Under the pieces are notes generated by a model. That model was not told the origin of the DNA. It ran no database searches and worked only from the letters and a program-made list of their open reading frames with translations. Source: Nevskia soli DSM 19509 (GTDB taxonomy: Bacteria; Pseudomonadota; Gammaproteobacteria; Nevskiales; Nevskiaceae). Taken from it: a DNA stretch of 31,410 nt. Shown here piece by piece: positions 1 through 9,383 of this stretch. The stretch covers positions 1-31,410 of the forward strand of contig NZ_JONR01000050.1 in assembly GCF_000711955.1 (NCBI RefSeq). The letters are read 5' to 3'. Each line of letters starts with the position of its first letter. The stretch's first letter is position 1. The position numbers and the translations under genes were made by a program.

Positions 1-16
1 TCGGTGTTTACTCGGT

Positions 17-215
17 CCCCTGCGCTTCTCGGCCAAGGTGGGCGTTTTAGACAGGCCATCCCTGGCCTGTCTAAAACGGCTTCGGCATCCATGCCTCGCC
101 CGCGTCTGCGCGCGGCTGTTCCACCTTGTCCTGCGATGCTCGGCGCAGCCAGACGGGGAGGTACGTCAAAAGCACAGCAAAAGCGCAAAGCAACGTCAAA
201 AGCCCAAACGTCGCT
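17..215 (+). repeat. Dispersed palindromic repeat, left copy
   Basis: This non-coding repeat is centred on a perfect 15-bp hairpin (GTTTTAGACAGGCCA at 44-58, loop TCCC, complement at 63-77). Blocks flanking the hairpin recur in inverted orientation at the right end of the window: CCCTGCGCTTCTC at 18-30 matches the complement of 31322-31334, and CTGCGATGCTCGGCGCA at 131-147 matches the complement of 31200-31216. The short open frames here read like those in the right copy (DRPSLACLK...LRHP), so they are by-products of repeat conservation and not genes. The outer limits are approximate. Confidence 0.75.
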
Positions 216-242
216 CTTGAACGCCCCTTATCCCTCTGCGTC

Positions 243-262
243 ATCCCCGCGCAGGCGGGGAT
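243..262. repeat. Short GC-rich palindromic repeat (ATCCCCGC...GCGGGGAT)
   Basis: An 8-bp perfect inverted repeat, ATCCCCGC at 243-250 and GCGGGGAT at 255-262, is separated by GCAG and followed by CCAG. It resembles the widely dispersed CATTCCCGCGCAGGCGGGAATCC-like elements of many proteobacterial genomes. The rest of 263-503 has no credible gene. It contains a CCCTCACCCTACCCCTCTC stretch near 441-460 that could be the eroded end of another repeat or part of a weak terminator for murA. Confidence 0.5.
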
Positions 263-503
263 CCAGTTCTGCTGCCCTCAACACACGGTTACAGCCCCGA
301 CTTTCGCGGCCTTTTCCGATTGAAAAGGAACATCGCCCGCCGCATGCGTGCCAACAAAAACCCTTGGCACGCATGGCACCCATGGAGAAAAACGGGGTTT
401 TCGGCGAACGGAGGTTGGTGCGGTTCGGGTGAAAAACAGTCCCTCACCCTACCCCTCTCACAATGTTCATGGGGGGAGGAGGAACAGCCAGGGAGTTATC
501 GGA

Positions 504-1763
<1,260 letters not shown>

Positions 1764-1872
1764 TAAGCGTATCTATCCATAAAAAACTGAAACGAAGACT
1801 ACCCGCCGGCGGCAACCGGCTGGTGTCTTTTTTGTGCAAATGCCGCGAAATCGCGGCACTCCCGAAAGGGGT

Positions 1873-2109
1873 TCAGGCGCAGGGCGCCTTGGGGGCGTGG
1901 GTGCGCAGCTTGAGGGCGTGGATCTCGGTGCCCATGCGGCCGCCCAGGGTGTCGTAGACCATGCGGTGCTGCGCCACCGGCGACTTGCCGGTGAAGCCGA
2001 GCCAGATCACCTCGGCCTCGAAATGCTGCCCGTCGTCGCCGGTCACGGTGACGACGGCGTCCGGCATGCCGGCCTGGATCAGCTGCTTGATTTGGTCTTT
2101 GGTCATCAT
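1873..2109 (-). CDS. ibaG: BolA-family protein, IbaG/YrbA type
   Basis: This 78-residue protein begins MMTKDQIKQLIQAGMPDA and has the BolA fold pattern: a short N-terminal helix, the VTVTGDDGQHFEAEV strand pair, then SPVAQHRMVYDTL and a final GTEIHALKLRTHAP strand. BolA/IbaG proteins bind monothiol glutaredoxins and Fe-S clusters and have been linked to acid stress; that role is family knowledge. The start is one of two tandem ATGs at 2109 and 2106. The frame stays open far upstream through the permease gene, but only this C-terminal part resembles a protein. It lies between the permease gene and murA, with 109 bp before murA. That gap holds a 7-bp hairpin (TGCCGCG...CGCGGCA) lacking a T-run on the transcribed side. 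Confidence 0.9.
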   Translation of the reverse strand: MMTKDQIKQLIQAGMPDAVVTVTGDDGQHFEAEVIWLGFTGKSPVAQHRMVYDTLGGRMGTEIHALKLRTHAPKAPCA

Positions 2110-2120
2110 GTCGAAGTTTC

Positions 2121-2939
2121 TCAGCGCCGCAGCTTGTAGCCGGTCATCAGCATCCACAGGCAGATCGCGGAAAGCAAGGCGAGGAAGCCGGCCGCCCATA
2201 GCAAGCTTAGCCCGATCGGCACGTCGGCCTGGCCGAAGAAGCCGTAGCGGAAGCCGTCGATCATGTAGAAGAAGGGATTGAAGTGCGAGGCCACGTACCA
2301 GAACGGCGGCAGCGCATGCACCGAGTAAAACACGCCCGACAGGAAGGACAGCGGCGTGATGATGAAGTTGGTGAAGGCGGCCAGATGGTCGAACTTGCTG
2401 GCGACGATGCCGGCGATCAGGCCCAGCACGGCGAGGCTGGCGCCGGACAGCAGGAACATGGCCAGCAGGGCCAGCGGCGCGTGCACCGGCAGCGGTACGA
2501 ACAGCAGCGCCACCAGCAGCATCGCCACGGCCACCAGGGCGGCGCGCACCAGGGCGGCGACGACGTAGGCGGCGAACCATTCCCAGGCGCCCAGCGGCGC
2601 CATCAGCAGGAACACCAGGTTGCCCATGATCTTCGACTGGGTCAGCGAGGAGGAGCTGTTGGCGAAGGCGTTCTGGATCACCGTCATCATCACCAGGCCC
2701 GGCACCAGGAACTCGGTGTAGCTGACCCCGGGGTAGACCTGGGCGCGCCCCTGCATGGCCTGGGCGAACACCAGCAGGTAGAGCAGCGCGGTGATCACCG
2801 GGGCGGTGACGGTCTGCCCCAGCACGCTCCAGAAGCGCTTGATCTCCTTGACCGTGAGGGTGACGAAGCCGACGCGGTCGGAAAAACGCGCCAGGTCGGT
2901 TTCCGGCGGCAGCAGGGTGGGCTTCTTCTCCTGATTCAC
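2121..2939 (-). CDS. ABC-2 type transporter permease (YadH-like)
   Basis: The 272-residue membrane protein starts at GTG 2939 (VNQEKKPTLLPP), overlapping the stop of the ATPase gene by four bases (GTGA), which implies translational coupling. About six hydrophobic segments are visible, including TAPVITALLYLLVFAQ, LVFLLMAPLGAWEWF, ALVAVAMLLVALLF, LALLAMFLLSGASLAVLGLIAG, ITPLSFLSGVFY and LLWAAGFLALLSAICLW. The pattern, with the GxxYxxFLVPGLVMM segment, is that of ABC-2 exporters such as YadH. The substrate is unknown; polysaccharide, drug or lipid export have all been proposed for this superfamily. The longer upstream frame overlaps the ATPase gene and is rejected as coding. Confidence 0.9.
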   Translation of the reverse strand: MNQEKKPTLLPPETDLARFSDRVGFVTLTVKEIKRFWSVLGQTVTAPVITALLYLLVFAQAMQGRAQVYPGVSYTEFLVPGLVMMTVIQNAFANSSSSLTQSKIMGNLVFLLMAPLGAWEWFAAYVVAALVRAALVAVAMLLVALLFVPLPVHAPLALLAMFLLSGASLAVLGLIAGIVASKFDHLAAFTNFIITPLSFLSGVFYSVHALPPFWYVASHFNPFFYMIDGFRYGFFGQADVPIGLSLLWAAGFLALLSAICLWMLMTGYKLRR

Positions 2940-3886
2940 CGGGCACCCCCGGCGACGGCGGGACGGGAGTTGTCGTGGGTCAGCTCGATGAAGATGTCCT
3001 CCAGGTCCGGCTCGCGCGTGTGCACGTCTTCGAGGTCGAGGCCGGCGGCGCGCAGGGCGGTGAAGACGCCGCCGATCGGATGCTTCTCGCGATCCAGGCG
3101 CAGCTCGATCGAACCGTTCTTCTCGCCGGAGACCAGCGGGCGCAGCGATTCCGGCAGCGCGCCCTCGTTGGCCAGCTTGATGCGCAGGAAGCGGAACGGG
3201 TGGCGGTTGAGCAGCTGCGCGGTGGTCTCGATGACGCGCACCTTGCCCTTGTCGATGATGGCGATGCGCTCGCACAGGTCCTGGGCTTCTTCCAGGTAAT
3301 GCGTGGTCAGCACCACCGTGGTGCCCTTGGCGTGCAGCTCGCTCATGAAGCTCCACAGGGTGCGGCGCAGCTCGACGTCGACGCCGGCGGTGGGCTCGTC
3401 GAGGATCACCACCGGCGGCCGGTGCACCAGGGCCTGGGCGATCAGCACGCGCCGTTTCATGCCGCCGGAAAGGGTGCGCATGGAAGCGTTGCGCTTGCTC
3501 TCCAGGTCCAGCTTGACCAGCATCTCGTCGATCCAGGGCCAGCTCTCGCGGCCGCAGCCGTAGTAGCCGGCCTGGATGCGCAGCATATCGACCACCTTGA
3601 AGAAGGGATCGAACACCAGCTCCTGCGGCACCACGCCGATCAGGCGGCGCGCGCTGCGCCAGTCGCGCACGGTGTCGTGGCCGAGCACGCCGATGCGGCC
3701 TTCGTCGGCGCGCACCAGGCCGGCGATGATGCTGATCAGGGTGGACTTGCCGGCGCCGTTGGGGCCGAGCAGGCCGAAGAACTCGCCGCGACGGATGTTG
3801 AAGCTCACCCCGTCCAGCGCCTGCACCTTGCCATAAGCTTTGCGGACGCCGTCGATGCTCAGGGCGTCCGTTGAGGAGGTATTCAT
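2936..3886 (-). CDS. ABC transporter ATP-binding protein (YadG-like)
   Basis: This 316-residue nucleotide-binding subunit starts at ATG 3886 (MNTSSTDALSIDGVRKAYG). Motifs in order: Walker A GPNGAGKST (41-49), Q-loop around VPQE (88), signature LSGGM (139-143), Walker B VVILDEP (159-165) and an H-loop in TTHYLEEAQ near residue 200. The C-terminal extension after residue 220 is typical of ABC-2 exporter ATPases. It heads the minus-strand operon ATPase-permease-bolA-murA. An ATG ten codons further upstream is in frame but would place the start beyond a perfect -10 box. Coupling with the permease is shown by the 4-bp overlap. Confidence 0.93.
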   Translation of the reverse strand: MNTSSTDALSIDGVRKAYGKVQALDGVSFNIRRGEFFGLLGPNGAGKSTLISIIAGLVRADEGRIGVLGHDTVRDWRSARRLIGVVPQELVFDPFFKVVDMLRIQAGYYGCGRESWPWIDEMLVKLDLESKRNASMRTLSGGMKRRVLIAQALVHRPPVVILDEPTAGVDVELRRTLWSFMSELHAKGTTVVLTTHYLEEAQDLCERIAIIDKGKVRVIETTAQLLNRHPFRFLRIKLANEGALPESLRPLVSGEKNGSIELRLDREKHPIGGVFTALRAAGLDLEDVHTREPDLEDIFIELTHDNSRPAVAGGAR

Positions 3887-3895
3887 TGGGCGCGG

Positions 3896-3901
3896 ATTAT
3901 A
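3896..3901 (-). promoter_or_regulatory. Candidate -10 box for the ABC exporter operon
   Basis: Read on the minus strand this is a perfect TATAAT. The predicted transcription start falls only a few bases before the ATG at 3886, so the mRNA would be nearly leaderless. No good -35 hexamer was found at 16-18 bp, which lowers confidence. Confidence 0.35.
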
Positions 3902-3914
3902 CGCCTCGCGACGC

Positions 3915-3930
3915 ATCCGGCCGGCCGGAT
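3915..3930. repeat. Perfect 16-bp palindrome between divergent genes
   Basis: ATCCGGCCGGCCGGAT is fully self-complementary and lies in the 101-bp gap between the divergent ABC ATPase gene and the photolyase gene, just upstream of the ATPase -10 candidate. It could be an operator for either gene or a chance product of high GC. Nothing in the sequence names a binding protein. Confidence 0.45.
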
Positions 3931-3987
3931 CGCCGCGTATTGGTTCAAGCCCCTGACAAACGCGGCAATTTCCGCCACCCTCGCCCC

Positions 3988-5418
3988 ATGACCGCAGCCA
4001 TCGTCTGGTTCCGCCGCGACCTGCGCCTCGCCGACAACCCGGCGCTGCGCCACGCCCTCGAGCGCCACGAACGCGTACTGCCGGTCTATATCCACGCCCC
4101 CGACGAGGAGGCGCCCTGGGCGCCCGGCGGCGCGGCGCGCTGGTGGCTGCATCATTCTCTCGAAGCCCTGTCGGCCGCCCTGGCCAGGGCCGGCGCGCCG
4201 CTGCTGCTGCGGCAGGGGCCCAGCCTGCGCCAGCTGCGCGAACTGGCGCGGACGGTGGATGCCTCGGCGGTGTACTGGAACCGCCTGTACGAACCGGCGC
4301 TGATTGCGCGCGACCAGGCCGTCAAGCAGGCGCTGCGCGAGGATGGCCTGACGGCGGAGAGCTTCAACGCCGCCCTGCTGGCCGAGCCCTGGCAGCTGAA
4401 GACCGGCAACGGCGATCCCTACCGCGTATTCACGCCGTACTGGCGCAACGCCGGCGCGCGCCTGCCGCAGCGTCCGCCGCCCCTGCCGGCGGTGCGCAAG
4501 CTCAGCCCGGTCGCGCGCGCGCCGCGGGGCCTGCCGCTCAAGGAGCTGGGCCTGCTGCCGGATATCCGCTGGGACGGCGGCCTGCGCGACACCTGGATTC
4601 CGGGCGAAGCCGGTGCCTGGAAGCGGCTCGAGCAGTACTGCGACGAGGCGGCGGCGAATTACAAGGAAGAGCGTGACTTGCCGGCGTTGGAAGCCACCTC
4701 GCGCCTGTCGCCGCACCTGCATTTCGGCGAGATTTCGCCGGGGCAGATCGTGGCGTGGCTGCGCCGGCTGGCCGCGGAAGACGCCCGGCACGGCATGGTT
4801 GCCAACGTCGACCATTACATCCGCGAACTGGGCTGGCGCGAGTTCTCGCACCACCTGCTGTACCACTACCCGTACACGCCGCTGCAGCCGCTGAACCCGA
4901 AATTCGAGTCCTTCCCCTGGCGCAAGCCGCGCGACTACGCCGCCGACCTGCGCGCCTGGCAGCGCGGCCGCACCGGCGTGCCGATCGTCGATGCCGGCAT
5001 GCGCCAGCTCTGGCACACCGGCTGGATGCACAACCGGGTGCGCATGATCGTCGCCAGCTTCCTCACCAAGAACCTGCTGATCCCCTGGCAGGAAGGCGCG
5101 CACTGGTTCTGGGACACCCTGGTCGACGCCGACCTCGCCAACAACACCCAGGGCTGGCAGTGGACCGCCGGCAGCGGCGCCGACGCCGCGCCCTACTTCC
5201 GCGTCTTCAACCCGGTGTTGCAGAGCGGCAAGTTCGACAAGGACGGCGTTTATCTCCGTCACTGGGTACCGGAACTCAAGAAATTGCCGGACGACATGCT
5301 GCATGCACCCTGGCTGGCGAAGATCGCCGCGCCAGCGCCTTACGATGAGCCGATCGTGGACTTGGCCCGCTCCCGCGAACGGGCACTTCTGGCCTATGCG
5401 GACATCAAAAACGGCTGA
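3988..5418 (+). CDS. phrB: Deoxyribodipyrimidine photo-lyase (class I)
   Basis: This enzyme uses blue light and FAD to split cyclobutane pyrimidine dimers. The 476-residue length matches class I CPD photolyases. It opens with the antenna-domain motif IVWFRRDLRLADNPAL. The FAD/DNA-binding helical domain follows, with TSRLSPHLHFGEISP, LGWREFSHHLLYHYP, the MRQLWHTGWMHNRVRM segment and the photolyase signature WQWTAGSGADAAPYFRVFNP. The start is ATG 3988; the frame is open 39 codons further upstream, but that extension overlaps the divergent promoter region and has no family counterpart. It appears monocistronic, diverging from the ABC operon and followed by the kds-lpt cluster on the same strand. 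Confidence 0.96.
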   Translation: MTAAIVWFRRDLRLADNPALRHALERHERVLPVYIHAPDEEAPWAPGGAARWWLHHSLEALSAALARAGAPLLLRQGPSLRQLRELARTVDASAVYWNRLYEPALIARDQAVKQALREDGLTAESFNAALLAEPWQLKTGNGDPYRVFTPYWRNAGARLPQRPPPLPAVRKLSPVARAPRGLPLKELGLLPDIRWDGGLRDTWIPGEAGAWKRLEQYCDEAAANYKEERDLPALEATSRLSPHLHFGEISPGQIVAWLRRLAAEDARHGMVANVDHYIRELGWREFSHHLLYHYPYTPLQPLNPKFESFPWRKPRDYAADLRAWQRGRTGVPIVDAGMRQLWHTGWMHNRVRMIVASFLTKNLLIPWQEGAHWFWDTLVDADLANNTQGWQWTAGSGADAAPYFRVFNPVLQSGKFDKDGVYLRHWVPELKKLPDDMLHAPWLAKIAAPAPYDEPIVDLARSRERALLAYADIKNG

Positions 5419-5505
5419 AACCTTGATTAACCGGCTCGCAACACCCAGCTTTCACCGCATCCGGTAACATTGCATCCCCCCGTTGTCCGATTCCGGCAAA
5501 AACAA

Positions 5506-6498
5506 TTGAACGACCACGTCCAACCCGCCGACCCCGTTGCGCTGCAGGCCACAGGCCGCCGCGTGCTGGAGATCGAGCGCGACGCCCTGAGCGGCCTGCT
5601 GCCGCGGGTGGATGCGGCCTTCGCGCGGGCCTGCGCGGTGATGCTGGCCTGCAACGGCCGCGTGGTGGTCACCGGCATGGGCAAGAGCGGCCATATCGCC
5701 AACAAGATCGCCGCCACCCTGGCCAGCACCGGCACGCCGTCCTTCTTCGTGCATCCGGGCGAGGCCAGCCACGGCGATCTCGGCATGATCACGCGCCAGG
5801 ACGTGGTGATCGCCATCAGCAATTCCGGCGAAACCGCTGAAATCCTCACCATCCTGCCGCTGATCAAGCGCATGGGCGCGCCGCTCATCGCCATGACCGG
5901 CAAGCCCGGCTCGACCCTGGCGCGCAGCGCGGAAGTGCACCTGGATGTTTCGGTGGAGCAGGAAGCCTGCCCGCACAACCTGGCGCCGACCGCCAGCACC
6001 ACCGCCACCCTGGCCATGGGCGACGCCCTGGCGGTGGCGCTGCTGGAAGCGCGCGGCTTCACCCAGGAGGATTTCGCCCTCTCCCATCCGGGCGGCTCGC
6101 TGGGACGGCGCCTGCTGCTGAAGATTTCCGATCTGATGCATACCGGCGCGCGCGTGCCCAAGGTGGGGCCGGACGCCTCGCTGTCCGAAGCCCTGCTGGA
6201 AATGACCCGCAAGGGCCTGGGCATGACCGCCATCGTCGATGCGCAGGACCATGTGCTCGGCATCTTCACCGACGGCGACCTGCGCCGCGTCATCGACAAC
6301 GGCCTCGACGTGCGCCAGGTGAAGATCGCCGAGGTGATGACCAAGGGCGGCCGCAGCATCGGCGCCGATCAGCTCGCGGTGGAGGCGGTCAACCTGATGG
6401 ACCAGCACAAGATCACCGTGCTGACGGTGCAGGACGCGCAGCACCATGTGCTCGGAGTGATTCACATGCACGACCTGCTGCGCGCGGGAGTGGTCTGA
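5506..6498 (+). CDS. kdsD: Arabinose-5-phosphate isomerase
   Basis: KdsD converts ribulose-5-phosphate to arabinose-5-phosphate, the first step of Kdo synthesis for LPS. An N-terminal sugar isomerase (SIS) domain carries GMGKSGH (57-63), FVHPGEASHGDLGM and SNSGET (105-110). A tandem CBS pair fills the C-terminal third (IMHTG-equivalent LMHTG, IFTDGDLRRV, VIHMHDLLRAGVV). No ATG or GTG start fits. In-frame TTG codons occur at 5506 (330 aa, matching the roughly 328-aa E. coli enzyme) and 5470 (342 aa). I chose 5506 on length alone; neither has a clear ribosome-binding site. The stop overlaps the kdsC start by one base (TGATG). Confidence 0.93.
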   Translation: MNDHVQPADPVALQATGRRVLEIERDALSGLLPRVDAAFARACAVMLACNGRVVVTGMGKSGHIANKIAATLASTGTPSFFVHPGEASHGDLGMITRQDVVIAISNSGETAEILTILPLIKRMGAPLIAMTGKPGSTLARSAEVHLDVSVEQEACPHNLAPTASTTATLAMGDALAVALLEARGFTQEDFALSHPGGSLGRRLLLKISDLMHTGARVPKVGPDASLSEALLEMTRKGLGMTAIVDAQDHVLGIFTDGDLRRVIDNGLDVRQVKIAEVMTKGGRSIGADQLAVEAVNLMDQHKITVLTVQDAQHHVLGVIHMHDLLRAGVV

Positions 6499-7025
6499 TG
6501 CCGGAGCCCACCCTCAGCGAGCGCGCACGCGAAATCCGCTGCGTGGTGTTCGACATCGACGGCGTCATCACCGACTGCAAGCTCTACCTCGGCCCCGACG
6601 GCAGCGAGTGGAAGGCGGTGAACGTGCGCGACGGCCTCGGCATCAAGCTGCTGCTGCAGGCCGGCATCGAGGTGGCGGTGATTTCCGGCCGGCCCTCGGC
6701 GGCCATGCAGCAGCGCTTCGAATACCTCGGCGTGCGCTATATCTGGCTCAACGTCGAGCGCAAAGTCCCGGCCTTTGAAAGCCTGCTGCAGACGTTGGGC
6801 CTGGAAGACCGCCAGATGGCGGTGATGGGCGACGATGTGCCGGACCTGCCCCTGATGCGCCGCGCCGGCCTGGCCCTGACCGTGGCCGATGCGCACCCCA
6901 AAGCCCTGGCCGCCGCGCATTGGGCCAGCCGTCTGAACGGCGGCAATGGCGCGGTGCGCGAGGCCGCCGACATGATCCTCAAGGCGCAGGGCAAGGACGA
7001 GGCAGGCGAAGGAGCGCATTCATGA
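6498..7025 (+). CDS. kdsC: 3-deoxy-manno-octulosonate-8-phosphate phosphatase
   Basis: KdsC removes phosphate from Kdo-8-phosphate to give free Kdo. The 175-residue protein is a C0-type HAD phosphatase with the nucleophile motif FDIDGVITD (D19 and D21), motif II VISGR (S63), the motif III lysine in VERK (K89) and the metal motif MGDDVPDLPLM (111-113). The length is normal for the family. Coupling is tight on both sides: one base shared with kdsD upstream and an ATGA overlap with lptC downstream. Kdo production and LPS export are therefore probably co-translated. Confidence 0.96.
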   Translation: MPEPTLSERAREIRCVVFDIDGVITDCKLYLGPDGSEWKAVNVRDGLGIKLLLQAGIEVAVISGRPSAAMQQRFEYLGVRYIWLNVERKVPAFESLLQTLGLEDRQMAVMGDDVPDLPLMRRAGLALTVADAHPKALAAAHWASRLNGGNGAVREAADMILKAQGKDEAGEGAHS

Positions 7026-7606
7026 ATACGAAATGGACGCGCCTGATCATTCCGCTGCTGCTGCTTCCGGGCCTGGCCGGGCTGCTCTACACCTTCCAGC
7101 GCATGGACAACTCCAACATCGACACGGCGGAAGCGCCGGCGACGCTGCCGCGCTATACCCTGAGCGACGCCCAGTTGACCCGTTTCGACGTCGACGGCGG
7201 CGTCAGCCTGTATGGCCAGGCCGAGACCATCGATTATTTCGACGATCAGTCCGGCCGCGCCCAGAACCTGCAACTGGACCTGCTCGACGACGACGAAAAG
7301 ACCTGGCACGTCACCGCGCCGGCGGCGAACTTGCCGTCTCACCAGCGGCGCTTCATGCTGGAGGGACCGGTGGTGGCCAACGGCCACTGGCCGGACAACG
7401 GCGAGGCCGTGGCGATCCATACCGATCGATTGTGGATCGACCCGGACCGGCACGAGGTCGATACCGACGCGCCGGTGGAGCTGCATAGCCCGCTGCGCAA
7501 CGGCAATGCCGTCGGCCTGCGCTCCGACTGGGCCGAGCAGACCCTGCAACTGCTGCATAACGTGCACATGATCTATACGACGAGACCCCATGAAGCAGCG
7601 CACTGA
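7022..7606 (+). CDS. lptC: LPS export ABC transporter periplasmic protein LptC
   Basis: LptC is the single-span inner-membrane protein that links the LptBFG extractor to the periplasmic LptA bridge. The 194-residue product starts MNTKWTRLIIPLLLLPGLAG, giving one N-terminal membrane anchor (about residues 6-26). A jellyroll-type beta-rich periplasmic domain follows, with GQAETIDYFD, WHVTAPAANL, HTDRLWIDPDRHEVDTDAPVE and the conserved ending QTLQLLHNVHMIY. The start is ATG 7022, overlapping the kdsC stop (ATGA). Its 3' end overlaps lptA by 17 bp. Sequence identity within this family is usually low, so position in the cluster adds to the call. Confidence 0.92.
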   Translation: MNTKWTRLIIPLLLLPGLAGLLYTFQRMDNSNIDTAEAPATLPRYTLSDAQLTRFDVDGGVSLYGQAETIDYFDDQSGRAQNLQLDLLDDDEKTWHVTAPAANLPSHQRRFMLEGPVVANGHWPDNGEAVAIHTDRLWIDPDRHEVDTDAPVELHSPLRNGNAVGLRSDWAEQTLQLLHNVHMIYTTRPHEAAH

Positions 7607-8353
7607 ACGGATTCTCGCCGCCCTGGCGCTGCTGCTGCCGGCCCTGGCCTGGGCGCAGGACAACACCGCAGCGACGCAAGTGGCGGCGGCGCATCCCGCC
7701 ACCGTGGCCGCCAGTTCGTCCACGCCGAGCAAGGTGGACCAGACCAAGGATCAGCTGACGCGTCTGCCCTCGGCCGCCGACATGCGGCCTACCGGCCCGG
7801 TCACCATCGCCGCCAACCGCGCCGAGCTGACGCAGGGCAATACCGCCGTCTACGTCGGTAATGTCACGCTCGACTCCGATACCCTCAAGATGGACGGCGA
7901 CCGGCTGGAACTGAAGCGCGCCGCCGATGGCCAGTACGTCGCCAAGATCACCGGCTCGCCGGCGCACATGGCGCATGCCGGCAACGGCCCGGACAATCCT
8001 CCGGTGACCGCCCACGCCAGGACCATGACCTATGACTCGCGCAACGGCACCATCGACCTCGTCGGCGAGTCGCAGATGACGCGCGGCGACGACAAGACCA
8101 CCGCGGAGACCATCACCTACCACGTGCTGGAACAGCGCTACGAAGCGTCCGGCGGGGACGGCCCCGGCGGCCGCGTCAAGATCGTCATTCCGCAGGCCAG
8201 CATTCCCGGTGCTCCGGCGCCGGCAGCGAATGGCGCGCAGCCCGCGGCACCCGCAGGCGGTCTCAATCCCGCGCCGTCGGCGCCGGCGGCGGAGGGCCCC
8301 ACGCTGCAGCAGCCCATCCCGCAGGCCACGGCCAAGCCGAGCCCGCCCAAGCC

Positions 8354-8357
<4 letters not shown>
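7590..8357 (+). CDS. lptA: LPS transport periplasmic protein LptA
   Basis: LptA forms the periplasmic filament carrying LPS from LptC to LptD. A Sec signal peptide is visible (MKQRTERILA then a hydrophobic core, likely cleavage after AWA at residue 22). The OstA-like domain contains GPVTIAANRAELTQGNTAVYVGNVTL and the pattern ITYDSRNG/MTYDSRNGTIDLVGESQMTRGDD. The product is 255 residues, about 70 longer than E. coli LptA. The excess is an N-terminal Thr/Ala/Ser-rich stretch after the signal and a C-terminal Pro/Ala-rich tail from about residue 200. Its TGA overlaps the lptB ATG. Confidence 0.93.
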
Positions 8358-9163
<806 letters not shown>

Positions 9164-9383
9164 TCCGCAGCCGGCGATGTACTGGCTGCGCGCGGATCGG
9201 GGAGGAGCGGGAGGATGTGCTGGGGAGCCCCCCCCCCCCTGGACCATGGCGACCGCCGGTGGCCTCATTCCGATCCGCCGGGCTGTTTTTGATGCCCCGG
9301 CTGGAAATTTTTACGATCATACTCCAGCCACATCGATTTTGTGCAAGTACAATGCCAATTATGGATAAAACGCTGAGAGCGTC
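9164..9383 (+). promoter_or_regulatory. lptB-rpoN intergenic region with C12 tract
   Basis: This 220-bp gap is the widest in the LPS-sigma54 part of the cluster and probably holds the rpoN promoter. It contains a run of 12 C at 9228-9239 and an AT-rich segment at 9303-9365. TACAAT at 9348-9353 could be a -10, but no convincing -35 stands 16-18 bp upstream. No hairpin with a T-run was seen after lptB. Confidence 0.4.

Noticed and set aside
1801..1850. Possible intrinsic terminator between bolA and murA
   Set aside because: The hairpin and T-run are arranged for the plus strand, where no gene is transcribed; on the minus strand no T-run follows the stem.
2940..3356. Longer N-terminus for the ABC-2 permease
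   Set aside because: The extension is the out-of-frame reading of the ATPase gene; the GTGA overlap at 2936-2939 is the usual coupled start.
3883..5304. 473-codon antisense frame opposite the photolyase gene
   Set aside because: It is a shadow of the photolyase codon pattern with no domain-like sequence, and it overlaps the divergent promoter region.
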